Source: Craspedostauros australis
Lineage: Eukaryota; Bacillariophyta; Bacillariophyceae; Mastogloiales; Achnanthaceae
NCBI GenBank assembly: GCA_026770025.1
Contig: JAMXDE010000004.1
Span: 1,240,001 to 1,304,000, forward strand
DNA length: 64,000 bases
Direction of reading: 5' to 3'
Below the pieces are notes generated by a model. That model saw only the letters and a list, made by a program, of their open reading frames with translations. It was not told where the DNA came from and did not search any database. Shown here piece by piece: positions 41,562 through 52,299 of this stretch. The position numbers and the translations under genes were made by a program. Position 1 is the first letter of the stretch. Each line of letters opens with the position of its first letter.

Positions 41562-43838
41562 ATGACGAGCCCAAGCCCATACCGCCGTCCAACGCATCAA
41601 CGAGGCACCCCGACAACATCAACGGCGTACTCATCAACGGGCTACAGATCGCCGTCGCCCGACATCATGGCGAAACGCCCCAAGAAGCCTGCCTCGCCAG
41701 CAGAAGAATGGAGAGAAGTTGCCAGGCAATGTCACGACCGAGGCATCGACGAATGCTACATCCATGAGGACCACACAGAAGCCGTGACGAATCTGCGACG
41801 GGCCATCATGATCCGCGAATCGGTCGTCGACAAGTATCACAACGACACAGCGATATCATACTTTCGGTTGGCGTGCGTGCTGCGCGAGTATGCCGATACG
41901 ATCCATCGTCGGCGATCGGAAGAAGACGACCAGCAGCAGCAGCAGCAGCGCAAACCGTTCGATAGATTGCAATCCAAGACGGTGCTGAAGGCGGCTCTGG
42001 TTGCAGCACGTCGCGAGATGCGCATATCGTCTCATATCTTCTTCGTCGGGTACGTCGCGGCGCGTTCGTCTGAATCGTCATCCTCCAACGACGAAGAGGA
42101 CACGATATTCTCCATGATGTCGAGCAGAGCGCCGTCGCCGAATCGATACGGTGATGCGAAGGGGAATCGCAACAACGACTACGGTCTCGATGACATCAAT
42201 GATGACGACGAGAATGATGACTACTTTAACGACCGCGACGGCGTCGACGAGGACAATGACAATGATGATGGTGACGAGGTTGATGGGCGTCATCTCGTCC
42301 CACGAAGACAGGACAAGGGCGACGAACCGTTGGACGCGGAGTTGATGCAACGGTTTCACAAGAGGGAGGTGGATGACGACTGGTTGATCGGGAGGATACA
42401 ATGGATGCACCGTGTGCTGGAGGATCTGGAGGTGGTGGACCCTATGTTGCTGACGCATTACAAGAAACATCTGCGCATCCAACGGTTCGGCACTGCACAC
42501 GAACGTGAGCAGGATTGGTACTGCGAAAAGCTGCTGCAATCCATCGAGTACGAACGGCTGGGGGACAAGCACTTTTCGTACAACGAGGCTGCACTGGCGC
42601 TTTCGCAGTACAACTGCGCATTGACTATTGAAACCACGGCGTATGCGCGCAACGTGTTGGATCAGGCCGATCTGCACTACAAGATGGGCGAGTGCTTGAC
42701 GTTGCTGCAGGATTACGAAAGTGCAATTGAAGAGTACGGCAAGGTGGTGGACATGTACCAATTCGAATACAGCATTCACAGGGAGGGCAACCCGTACGAC
42801 GAATACAAGGAAGATGTGACGGCATTGGCGTTCCGAGGCAAGGAGCAGCGACACAGCCCGACGAAGGGCTGGCCGCCTCCACAGATACGTCAAGCTCACG
42901 CGTCCAAGTGCTGGCCACCGATCCTGGTGCATCATGGCGTCGTGGCAAAGTGTCTGAGCAAGATGGGCAGCCTGCATCTGAAGCTGGAGCAGTTCGATTC
43001 GGCGTTGGAGACCTTCTCGAAGTCCTGCACGTTGTGGCAGACGTTGGTGGGAACGGATCACGAGCACTACAAGGAATCCTTGCAGGATATTCGGTTGGTG
43101 ACAGTGAAGGAGATGGAGTACCTGCGCCGACGCGAGGCACAGCGCAAGAAGAAACTGAGGAAGAGCCATGGCCAAGTTAAGGCAACCCCGAATCGACCAT
43201 CGATGGCATCGCCGCCTACGAAATCGGTGATGATCCGTTCGCCACCATCGCGTCGTGAAACGTCGCTGTCGTCAAGGTCAAGGGAATCGACATTCGACAG
43301 CGCCATGGACTTCTCACTGGGATCGAAGACCGGGAATCAGGCTGCGGCAAGTCCAGCACGCACGAAGCAGTCGCCATCCTCAGCGATACCGTCACCATCC
43401 ACGCAGCGGCGCCCGAACAATCGATCGCAACATTCGTACCGTTCGCCACCACCGCCGCAGCCACAGTACAGCAGGAGCACGCCGCAACAACAAGAGAGGA
43501 ATAGCAGCTACGAGCCGCTGCAATTCCCCAAGAGCATGACGCGACCACCGCCGCCGAAGATTCCGCCCGAGAAGGAATCCATCCGTTTCGGTTCGAAGCT
43601 GACGCACGTGCTGAAATCGGACAGCAGCTCGGACGGGTACCTGAAGTGGATGGAATCGAGGAATCCGCCAGATACGGGGAGGGGGATGGCATCGCGTCGT
43701 GAAGGCAGCCGGTTGCCGCGCGTCGCCATGTTGGGGCAAAGAAAGGGTAGCGCTTACGCTGCGCCGAAGACGATCCACAGCACGGGCGGACAACGGTCCA
43801 TCATTTCGTCGTCGTCGGCATCATCCTCGCGGTGGTGA
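41562..43838 (+). CDS. TPR-like repeat protein with a disordered C-terminus (758 aa)
   Basis: The first ATG is at 41562 (the frame is open to 41439 only with a GTG). An N-terminal low-complexity stretch is followed by TPR-type helical pairs: AEEWREVARQCHDRGIDECYIHEDHTEAVTNLRRA (about 45-80), SYFRLACVLREYADT, FSYNEAALALSQYNCALTIE, LHYKMGECLTLLQDYESAIEEYGKVVDMY, and CLSKMGSLHLKLEQFDSALETFSKSC (about 480-505). A polyglutamine run (about residue 126) and a long Asp/Asn-rich acidic tract (about 195-260) interrupt the repeats. After residue 540 the protein is basic and Pro/Ser-rich. TPR arrays bind peptides or proteins; the partner is unknown. Confidence 0.85.
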   Translation: MTSPSPYRRPTHQRGTPTTSTAYSSTGYRSPSPDIMAKRPKKPASPAEEWREVARQCHDRGIDECYIHEDHTEAVTNLRRAIMIRESVVDKYHNDTAISYFRLACVLREYADTIHRRRSEEDDQQQQQQRKPFDRLQSKTVLKAALVAARREMRISSHIFFVGYVAARSSESSSSNDEEDTIFSMMSSRAPSPNRYGDAKGNRNNDYGLDDINDDDENDDYFNDRDGVDEDNDNDDGDEVDGRHLVPRRQDKGDEPLDAELMQRFHKREVDDDWLIGRIQWMHRVLEDLEVVDPMLLTHYKKHLRIQRFGTAHEREQDWYCEKLLQSIEYERLGDKHFSYNEAALALSQYNCALTIETTAYARNVLDQADLHYKMGECLTLLQDYESAIEEYGKVVDMYQFEYSIHREGNPYDEYKEDVTALAFRGKEQRHSPTKGWPPPQIRQAHASKCWPPILVHHGVVAKCLSKMGSLHLKLEQFDSALETFSKSCTLWQTLVGTDHEHYKESLQDIRLVTVKEMEYLRRREAQRKKKLRKSHGQVKATPNRPSMASPPTKSVMIRSPPSRRETSLSSRSRESTFDSAMDFSLGSKTGNQAAASPARTKQSPSSAIPSPSTQRRPNNRSQHSYRSPPPPQPQYSRSTPQQQERNSSYEPLQFPKSMTRPPPPKIPPEKESIRFGSKLTHVLKSDSSSDGYLKWMESRNPPDTGRGMASRREGSRLPRVAMLGQRKGSAYAAPKTIHSTGGQRSIISSSSASSSRW

Positions 43839-44050
43839 GAAGAGTGCGCTGTCCGATCCAATGCGATGTATAGTAGTTTTATGTAATGTATTCCTCTACA
43901 AAAATTATTCAATATTCCACCACGCTGTGGACAGTTGTGTGTTGTGCAAGTATTCGTGCATCACATCCATGATTATGCATACAATCAAATAGTCAGTCAG
44001 TCAGTCATTTATTCCCCTAGGTTGCAGTACAAGTACCAGCAAGCAATGCT

Positions 44051-45536
44051 CTACTCGATTGGTTTCTTCAAGGCCATGCTGGGAACGAATTTGTACAGCG
44101 GCGGTGGAGTTGGAATTTTGGATCGCACGTAACTGATGGACCCCGCAACAGCGGCCCATCGGCTCGAGATGGCATTGCTGACGCCGTCAATGACGGTATG
44201 GTACTGCTGCGGGATGATGGAATCGCGGTAGAGGACGAAGTAGATAGTGGCGCTCACGAGCAGCGCGGTGAAGACGGCGAGCATGATCTTCTGCAGGTTG
44301 GAGGGCGGCATCTTTTTGGTGACGGGCGCCGTGGTGTTGTCATTCTCCAGCGTGGCGTCGCTGTGATCGCCGTCGGTGACTTCGATGCTGAGATCGCGGC
44401 TGGTCTTGGAGGATCGTTTGGTGCGGCCCGCCACCCATCCTTCGATCTCGATGTTGTTGGCGGTGAGCTGTTGTGAAATTCGCGGAGAATAATCCATTGT
44501 GTGGTCGCGTCGAGTGCAATAGAGAAAAGGTGAGTTGGTCAATTGAGGTTGGTTCATGGAGTTGGTCAATTGAGGTTGACAGAAGAGGGTAGAGCAAATA
44601 GAACAACCAGAGCAACTCGGCAGGCAGCAATTTCTGGACTGTGCATAATCCACGATCAATGTGCAAAGCAAGCATCGAACCGCACGACGAGTATTGCATA
44701 TGTTGTGCGCGTCTGTGCAATATTGTACGTACCATGTTGCAGACCTTGGAATCATTGATGATGGGCCTCGCCAGACGCACGGCGTCAGTCCCATGAACAT
44801 TCTGCGGCACGCCAACCAGGATGGTCTTGATACCGGTCTCCACGATGGTCGCGAGACGAGTCTTGGCATCAAAGACCTTTCCGGAGGCATCGACGACGCC
44901 GTGGTAGTTGGTGATCTGTATGGACTTCTCCGTGACCGACTTGGGGATCTGCGCGAGCGTGTCGCTGACCTTGGCCTTGTCCGAGTCGTACTCGAGCTGC
45001 AGCAGTTCGAAGCGTCGCGTCTTGGGGTCGATGAGCAGCAGGACGATGTGCAGGAGGGCGTTGCCGCTGCCGGTCGCCTTCTTCTTGGGCTTGCGCTTGG
45101 CAGCGGCGGCAGCGGCCACGCCGTTGTTGTAGATCTCCTCCTCCTCCTCGTCCACCTCCTGCAGGTCCTCGAGCACCTCCTCCGGGATCTTGAGCATGTC
45201 CCTGCGCTTCATCTCGTTGGAGGGGTACTGCTCCTTGGCGCCCTGCGGACTGGGCTTGCCGTTGGCGCCATTGGCCGTGCCGTCCGCGGCGGCCTTGTTC
45301 TTCTTCTTGCGCGAGAACCTCCTCTTCTTGGTGGATTCGGAGGCGACGGAGCTGCTGGACGTCTTGCTCCTGCCCTTGAAGAAGCGCTTCACGCGGCCGA
45401 ACCGCTTCTTGCGGACGCTGCTGCTGGTGGAGACATCGTCGGAGACGACGCTGCTGTCGATGCTGGTGTCATCGTTGCCGCCCTTCTTCTTTTTGCGTTT
45501 GAACAGCCCGCGCTTCTGTGTTGCTGGGTCTCCCAT
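44051..45536 (-). CDS. tail-anchored protein with basic N-terminus and a conserved globular domain (2 exons, 406 aa)
   Basis: Exon 1 is 45536-44733 (268 codons) and exon 2 is 44467-44051. The intron (donor GTACGT directly after ATG, acceptor ending CACAACAG) joins KVCNM to LTANN in phase 0. The N-terminal ~100 residues are Lys/Arg/Ser-rich (KRKKKKGG, KKRFGRVKRFFKGR), then an acidic run (EVDEEEEE). A folded region follows (about 160-270): NALLHIVLLLIDPKTRRFELLQLEYDS, a SDTLAQIPKSVTE segment and GVPQNVHGTDAVRLARPIINDSKV. Near the C-terminus is a single hydrophobic segment (IMLAVFTALLVSATIYFVLY) with ~65 residues after it. No named family is recognised; the middle domain resembles ones I associate with diatom proteins. 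The anchor suggests ER or another endomembrane, with the long N-terminus cytosolic. Confidence 0.78.
44468..44732 (-). other. intron of the tail-anchored protein gene (predicted, 265 bp)
   Basis: Donor GTACGT, acceptor ...TTTCACAACAG. It contains two copies of a CAATTGACCAACTC-like word. The alternative is two separate proteins, but the second frame alone lacks the folded domain and the first would end shortly after the donor. Confidence 0.7.
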
Positions 45537-46173
45537 CGTTGTTGTTTTTGTTGTGTGGTTGTTTGAATGTGTGGTTGTTTGAATGTGTGGTTGTGGTTGT
45601 GTTGTCTCAATGGAGTGGTTGCGTTGTCTGAATGTGGTGGCTGAGGGGATGATGTTCTCAATTGTGACCGTGGCAGCCGCTGATCGGATTTTGGGGGCGC
45701 AGAGGCAAGTGTTGTTCGGCTCTCTCGCTTTTTGACGCTCGTTGTTCTTTCCTCGTCCGTCTTTCACCACGACTCGATACGGTGTTGAACAAGCACACAA
45801 CCAACGCGAAGACTGTCAGCGATGACTTCTTCGGACGAGATGTTTACGCTGATGCTGCACTTGTGATGCGGATCTCTGTCTCGTCTTCTGGTTGTGTGGG
45901 CGGGCGTGTGTTTGTCTGAACTTTGTGCGCCTGCATCCAGATACGGGTTCGAGCACGAGTACGTGGTAGCTACAGGCCGTAACAAAGGGAGAAACGCGAA
46001 GACAAAGCACGAGCAGCGAAGGGCATCGAGAACAAAGAAATGAATCCGAGCGAAACAAGAACACAACCTGGATCAGTCCTCGTTCCTTGTGATGGCAATT
46101 TCGGAGGCAGGCAGAAGAGAATCTTCGCAAGTGTCGTGTCTTCCTCGTTTTGACCCTATTCGTGTTCGCAATA
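45537..46173. other. intergenic, 5' flank of the tail-anchored protein gene
   Basis: Just upstream of the ATG the minus strand is rich in AAC/CACA words (direct TTTGAATGTGTGGTTG repeats on the plus strand at about 45563-45600). No other gene is supported. Confidence 0.5.
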
Positions 46174-46623
46174 GTTGGATGCATGTATTTGCGTCTCCGC
46201 GCCCACAACCTTCGCCGAGTGGATACGGAATCTGTCACTGCCACCATCATAATCATAATCATCGACGTCGACCATCATCATCATCATCATCATCAGCGAC
46301 AGCACGCACACTTGCACGAACCTGTGTCTCCTCCTCCTTCGCTCTTTGTATTTCAATCTCCCATTCCCTTTGCACATCCAACGAACCAAAACGGCGGCGG
46401 GCTCCTTTCCGCAACTCTCCCAACACAGCCAACGACAAGAAAGCAGCAACGATGGCGCTCACATCGCAACGCAACGCACCACACCACCAATCACGTAGCC
46501 ACTCTGCCACGCACCAACAAAGCCGCTGACGGATTGTTTTGCCCCTATTCATTGGTCTTGCTTCCTTTGTGGTGTCGCGTTGTTCCGCTCCTTTTGTTCA
46601 GCAAACACAAATGCCGATTTTAT
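46174..46623. repeat. dispersed ~0.5-kb repeat, interrupted copy (left part)
   Basis: Homologous to 55573 onward, including a CATCATCAT tract and the CACGCACACTTGCACGAA word. The copy is interrupted at TTAT (46620-46623) by the transposon 46624-51069 and resumes at 51070. Short frames such as MALTSQRNAP occur in both copies but are not maintained beyond a few tens of codons. Confidence 0.85.
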
Positions 46624-46777
46624 GACCCACTTGAGTGACGGGACCTGCAGTCGGTCCTGAGGGGGTGGGAAGATACGGGGCTTTCGACCAAGCCACCCAC
46701 ATATTCATAAACTACAACAAAATATAAGAATCATAGTGGACGCGGATTTTGGTTTAATGTCTTATTTTAATTTTTAT
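46624..46777. repeat. left terminal inverted repeat (154 bp)
   Basis: Matches the reverse complement of 50916-51069 almost base for base, including CTGCAGTCGGTCCTGAGGGG and ATAAGAATCATAGTGGACGC. Both copies then diverge abruptly. Confidence 0.9.
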
Positions 46778-46897
46778 GGACACCTCGATTTTGCCCTCAT
46801 CTAGACACGACTAGCGCACTACGGCCAGATTCGGTGTCTTGGTGCCTTGATTCGTGTCGCCAAAAGACAAGTTATCGATGTCAATTGCAGGACTAAT

Positions 46898-49800
46898 TTA
46901 TTTTTTTAGTCCCTCCATTGCGGCTCTGACACGTTCCAACAATTGTGTCCTCACATTTTGTTCCACCAAGTCAGGAGATTCCGTATTTTCCTTCATTGTG
47001 TGTGTCTCGCACGCAATTCGCTCCGAGGCTTCGTTTTCTTCTTGTCGCAGCACGATTTCCTCCTCTTCTGATCTTGTTTGTTGTGCAGGCACGATTCCTG
47101 CATCAGCATTGTTTGCGTTCGTTGGGAGTGGGGGGATTTTTGTGTTCGATGTGTTCGATGCGTTCGTTGCGTTTCGTTTGATCGTACTTTCCGGGGTACG
47201 GATGTTCGCGGGCTTCGGTTTCGTGCGCTGATATGAAGCGGACATGTACTGCTTCACTCGCATTGGGTTCACGTGTACCCGTGCATACCAGTCAGTCTTC
47301 ATTTCCGTGGTCTCCATGCACCGCTGGTATCCCTTGTACTCCGTTGGCCTGTTCTTCGGATCCGCGCATGCCACTCTGCAAACCTCTTCCAGCACGTTCA
47401 CAAGGCAGGGGCGAATGGGCTCGTTTCGTTGTACAGCTTTTGCAGCCCAGCCAGGTTCAGCCAATTGCGGGTGTTCTATTGTTGCTGTGGTGTCCTGTAG
47501 CACAGTACTTACATCAGGGGTCTCCAAGGCTGCCATGTTGATTGCTTCGAGGTACGTCAGTGCCTTGCTTTCGGTGGCACTCTTCGCGAACCTGAGAGTC
47601 TTTTTCTCCTTCCTCGGTGATGTTGCTGCGAGCGGCTCCTGTGTGGACTGGCGTTCTATCATGATAGGAACGTCAGAATTCATGATGTCATAGTCTTCCC
47701 ATTTAGCTTCCTCCACACGTACTGGAGCAGTGACATTTGAAGCCACAAGCAAGTCTGAGTAGCCGTTTCCGTGCCGGACCTCGTGGGTTGATCGCACATT
47801 CATGCCTTTTGCGCGGAACCTCATGTGTGCATTCGTCTTGTGCATCACACAGCAACCTTCCAAATCCGACGTGTCAACCAAGACAGTTGTAGTACCTCTG
47901 ATATTTCCCATTTGCAATGCGTCGAAGATCTCATGTTCGGTTTGAATTTTGCCACCGTTTTGCATGTAGGATCGTGGCATGATAGCGATGTAGGCGAAGT
48001 GAGTGTCGATTCGCCCATTGCCAGTTTGGGTTTCTGTGTAGATCCAAACGATGAATTGGGGAAGCCCTTTGGCTGCCGCATCCTTGTTAATCCGTGATGA
48101 GACAAGCGCGATGTGCTCGTGGCTGGCGAAGCAGCCTGCGTTGTCCGACTGCAGGATAATTTCTGTCACTGATGGCAGGAGATCGCGTACCTTCTTCTGG
48201 ATGATTTTGAGTAGTCCTCCAACTTGAAGCGTGTCTTGGGTGGGACGGCCATGAACAATTATGTCCACAAAGCGATAGGTGAATTTGTCATTTTTGCAAG
48301 CGACAATCATGACACCAAGCAGCGACATGCCCTTCTTGCCCCAGTACTCTGTCTGCGATTCTCCTTGTGCCATCGGCAGAATCTTCTGCTTATGGTCGAT
48401 GACGACGTAGGCACACTTATCATTGTTGTTGATCTTGGCCTTGTACTTGTTCATCTGATCAAATTGAACCTTTGCTCGAACTTGGTGTGCCATGTACGCA
48501 GTGATCTCGTTGTTGAAGCCTGGTACCGCTTCCAGCATCGTGTGTAGTTCATCTGCGTGGTCGCATAGATGATTGGCCTTGAGCGTCTCGATGAATGGTG
48601 CGATGCGATCATCCATGAATCGCATCACTTGTCCACATCTGTTGCATACTTTGCCTTGTTGATCATGAGCGATGAGAGGAAGGGCGTTGGCATCACACTC
48701 TGTGGTTACTGTAGGAGGATCAATGACCGTGCATGTTGTGTGGTGCTGGCAGGCGCTGTTGTGTTTTCGGTGCCGAGTGTAGACTTAGCCTGCTTCATTT
48801 TTGAATCCTTGCGAAGGGCGAAATGAGTGCAGTGCATCGGGTCTTCTTCGCACTTGATCTGCATGTGCGGCGTGGTATACTCCCACTTGAGGAATGTGAT
48901 CATAAGGTCCAGATCGCGCAACAATTTCTCACAGGTTTGAATATGCTCCACGGTTAGGTCGTCATGTCCGTCATCACCGTTGAATGAATCCTCGAGTAGG
49001 GTATTCAAGCACACGAGCATCTCCTTCAGCGTCTTGGTTGCCATCCAGAAGTAGTTTTCAAAAGAGGAGAGACCAGTAATCACTTTGCCTCTGCGTGTGA
49101 GCAGGCCCGTCATTGCTCGGAATGCTGGCTCACCGACTGGAATGTTCGTCGTAGTCTTGTACATGTGGAACAGCTCGCCCACACTCGTTCTGCCACATTC
49201 GAATACTGGCATGTTTTCAAATATCACCCCTCCCCACTTGATGCTGTGACAAAGGCCTGACTTGTATGTGGTTGTGTTGCTGATGAAGGACACCACGCAG
49301 GCCAAGCTGTATGCGCTGACGCGATAGTCATGAACAGCAGCACCAAGCACGTTGCCCTTGCGCAAGAGCTCGTAGTAGTTGCGCAGAGTGAGGAGCTGGC
49401 CCCACGTGATGGTGTATTGCTCTGGCAAGAGGCCGAGATGCTGAACGTCAGGAAGTTCGCTCTTGTGTCGCTAGAGGAGGTTAGTACATTGGCGTGGCGA
49501 GGCAGACATGGCAAGAATGCACCTTGCTGTGCGTGCAATGTTCTTCTCGCCGACGAGGCAAATCGTGTAGAGGTTGGGAGCCAGCTTGATAGGAAGCAAG
49601 TCTACCCCCGCGCGCACGAATGCCACCACCTGTTCCATTTGAGGAACTGGCAAGTTCATTGCCGGAATCAGGGCTTTCCACAGCGCATTGGAGGCCACCA
49701 CGAAGATCTTCTTCGCTTTGCTCCACACTTGCTTGTCGGATTTGCGCCCCAATACAAATCCGCAACGAGGAAAGTCGGCCAGCATAGTCGCAAGTTGTTT

Positions 49801-50482
49801 CACTCCGAGCTCCTGCAATACCTCACACATGATTTGAAACGCATCTGTCTTGTTCATGTTGTGCTTGGGTTGGAATCTTCCGGAGTTAGATTTCCCGCTC
49901 TTGACTTTCTTGCGTCCGTTGGGGCGGAAGGCTTTGTCGTTGTCAGCCTTGCGGCGTTGCATGCACTTGCCTTTCGTTGCTGGTTTGGATAGTTGGTGCG
50001 GGAAGGGGTGCAGGAAGGAGTGCAGGGAAAGTTGGAGGAGTCAGGACACAGACTTTGACCTGCACTTTTGTCCCGGTGTTGGAGCCCTGTCCAAAGGCCT
50101 ACACTGTGACCTTGGAGGTGTCAAGAATCATGCCATTGTTGGTGGTGATGTGCACGCGAACGAAGAATTTCTCGTTGGTTGCATGAAGTGTGCGATTCTG
50201 GTCGTTGTTGGTTTGGATCTGAACGTCACACTCGTAGTCGAAGGTCGTGCCTTTCAGCACAGGAGGCAAAAGCTTGTCTGTTGTAGATGTCGTAATGTGC
50301 TGCTTACCATCTACATCCAGTGGAGGCAACAGATTCTCAGCAGCAAATGGCGCAAACAGTTCTTTGTGATCATTCGGATCGGATGGGAAGAGGCGCACGG
50401 ATGGAGAGGATGGCAAATGCTGCTTCTTGGAGGGAGAAGGATTGGCGTCCTTCGACGCAGCTTTCGAGGTAGAGACGAGCAT
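46898..50482 (-). pseudogene. RNase H-like (DDE) transposase gene of the 46624-51069 element, decayed
   Basis: Read from the ATG at 50482. An N-terminal region (MLVSTSKAASKDANPSPSKK...) is broken by an in-frame TAG at 50099-50101, across which similarity to the related fragment at 51754 continues. The frame changes again near 49970. The 163-codon block (49962 down) is followed by a likely 63-bp intron (49522-49460: donor GTGCAT, branch TACTAAC). Next is a helical block (to about 48745) and another frame change near 48740. The last frame, to 46898, begins with a zinc-finger-like CNRCGQ segment and carries the catalytic core: YVVIDHKQKILPM, WGKKGMSLLGVMIVA, and EIILQSDNAGCFASHEH, with NGRIDTHFAYI behind it. 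The D-x-n-SDNAGC layout is that of an RNase H-like transposase of a family known from many eukaryotes. The long Lys-rich C-terminus is untyped. Confidence 0.7.
49460..49522 (-). other. intron within the decayed transposase gene (predicted, 63 bp)
   Basis: Donor AAG|GTGCAT, a perfect TACTAAC branch word, and an AG acceptor at 49460 that restores the downstream frame (ARTA to SELPDVQHLG). Two nearer AGs exist but do not keep the phase. Confidence 0.55.
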
Positions 50483-50915
50483 GATGCTGATTGGTACTGA
50501 TGGGTAGATGGAGAAGACTACTAGTGATGGAAGTGAACTGAGCAGGAGGGACGCAAGAAGGTGCCGATGCAAACACTACATGAACATGCAACAAGCACTG
50601 CACACCACCACGAAAAGCAAAACGCGATTTAGTGGCAAAATGCGAGGAGATTTGTGGCATGTGACGAGAGTCAAATTTTGAATTTGAATGATAACGTCTA
50701 ATAACGGATAGTTATTTCGAAAACGTGTTCGGACAGGCCAAACAATGACGTCGCTGAAATGTCAAATTCCGTACGCAACCCGTCAAAAAAAGTTCTTTCC
50801 CGAACGTGTCTGGGCACATTCCGTTGTTTGCATCGTAAAAGCTAATCAATGCCTTGCGATCATTACGGATCAGTGTGCATATTCGACCAAGAGGACCGTA
50901 AATCTACAAAGGTGG

Positions 50916-51069
50916 ATAAAAATTAAACTAAGACATTAAACCAAAATCGGCGTCCACTATGATTCTTATATTTGTTTCTAGTTTATGAATATGTGGGTGT
51001 CTGGGTCGAAAGCCCCGTATCTTCCCACCCCCTCAGGACCGACTGCAGGTCCCGTCACTCAAGTGGGTC
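50916..51069. repeat. right terminal inverted repeat (154 bp)
   Basis: Reverse complement of the left TIR with a handful of mismatches (for example ACCCAGACACC against ACCAAGCCACC, and AGAAACAAATA against ACAACAAAATA on the same strand). Confidence 0.9.
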
Positions 51070-51132
51070 TTATCTCTCTTCCGATCGTTGCACATGCAAT
51101 TGCGGGATTGGCTGTTTGTGCGGAGTATCCAT

Positions 51133-52204
51133 GACCCACTTGAGCGAGTCGACCAACTGTTTGAAATGAAGAGTCTAGTCGTTTTTCTGGGAGTTTAAAA
51201 CTAATTACATATATAATCCTCGTAGTCTATTTACATATGGTGGACCCTTTCAGCTTGTACTTGGTTTCATTTTAACTTTTATGGAGTGATCTATGTGTGC
51301 ATTGCAGTCGCGTTGATCCAACAGCAGCAAATTTGTTCGTTTCTGCCGAAGGTTCGATAATGTTCTCGTGTATTTACCGTGAGGTGATCAGTCACGGACA
51401 TCCTCCCGAAGGTGTCGGTCGTTTGGTACGCGTTAATTACACGTTAGTATGCAGCACATGATTCCACGTTCTGCTCGTCACAAAACACATCACACAAAAC
51501 ACATCATCGCCATCATTTCATAAAATTGTGCCACACTTTGGCTTCATTCACAACTTTCCTTGCCAATGCCATGCACACTCGCCCTTTCGCTCAATGCCTG
51601 TTCTCGTCAGAGTAGTAGTAGTGGTAGTAGTTGTCATTGTTGCTGAATGATCGGCCTTCATTCAATGCTCTCCTTTTCTCACTTCGTCTCACACCAGTGC
51701 AGTTCGTCACATCCAACCAGCAAACCACACTACTCCACAGAAACAACTGCATCATGCCTTTCTCTACCACCAAGGCCCTCTCCAAGGATGGCAACCCCTC
51801 CCCCAGTAAGAAACCTCGCGCTCACCCTGTGTCTGCTCCTCCTGTCGATTCGAAAGGGAACTTGCTGCCAACTGCAGAGCAACTGTTGCCTGACAAGCCA
51901 TCCACTACATTGAGGAAGCCGACCACCATCATGCAATTGATTGATGTGAAGCCGATGCATGCAACGGATGGAGGCCTCGTACCGAACAGTATGCATGCAC
52001 ACACTCGCGAGCTGCACATGTTTGTACACATCCTCAACAACAACAGAGGTGCCTTTGACGACTCCAACATCAGGGTGCGCTCGGAAGGACAAGGTGTCGG
52101 CGATGGGACTTTGGTGAGCGTTGTCGTGAACGTGTCACCCTCTGCTGCGCCTGATGTTGCATCACCTGTCGCGCCTATCCCACCAGCAATATCGAGATGT
52201 ATAT
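51133..52204 (+). mobile_element. 5' remnant of a second, related transposon, head-to-head with the first
   Basis: It starts with GACCCACTTGAG, the same 12 bases as the termini of the 46624-51069 element. It also has a TTTTAACTTTTATGG-type word and the same spacing (about 0.6 kb) from the terminus to a transposase N-terminal frame. Homology of the host repeat (55573-56083) stops exactly at its start. I could not find the other end; downstream sequence is unrelated, so the element looks truncated. The given end is the end of the recognisable first exon. Confidence 0.6.
51754..52204 (+). pseudogene. N-terminal exon of a transposase related to the one at 46898-50482
   Basis: MPFSTTKALSKDGNPSPSKKP aligns with MLVSTSKAASKDANPSPSKKQ of the neighbouring element. 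Similarity continues through LLPTAEQLLPDKPSTT, a V-x-P-M-x-A-T-D-G region, LHMFVHILNNN and DDSNIRVRSEGQG to a Pro/Ala-rich end. A GTGAGT donor follows at 52205. No later exon (zinc finger, SDNAGC core) is found nearby, so only the first exon survives. The frame stays open to 52299. Confidence 0.6.
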
Positions 52205-52299
52205 GTGAGTATATGCCGAGATGTACGTGTATATGTGCATCGTTCACCCGCTATGCTCTTATACATGTACAGACGGTAAAACTACACTCGTGTCAATAG

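Larger units (their letters stand above)
46624..51069 (-). mobile_element. 4.45-kb DNA transposon with 154-bp TIRs and TTAT target-site duplication
   Basis: The segments 46624-46777 and 50916-51069 are long inverted repeats of equal length (154 bp) with few mismatches, each starting GACCCACTTGAGTGACGGGA from the outside. TTAT lies immediately outside both ends (46620-46623, 51070-51073). The paralogous site near 56012-56015 has only one TTGT there, which supports true insertion. The interior carries a minus-strand, multi-exon transposase gene that is now broken. The superfamily was not assigned; the 4-bp duplication and long TIR are the best clues. Confidence 0.88.

Noticed and set aside
42078-43175. 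365-codon minus-strand frame
   Set aside because: Antisense shadow of the TPR gene at 41562-43838, which has clear TPR helices; the antisense translation has no domain.
44661-45566. 301-codon plus-strand Leu/Val-rich frame
   Set aside because: Antisense of the basic N-terminal region of the tail-anchored protein gene; its composition simply mirrors Lys/Glu-rich codons.
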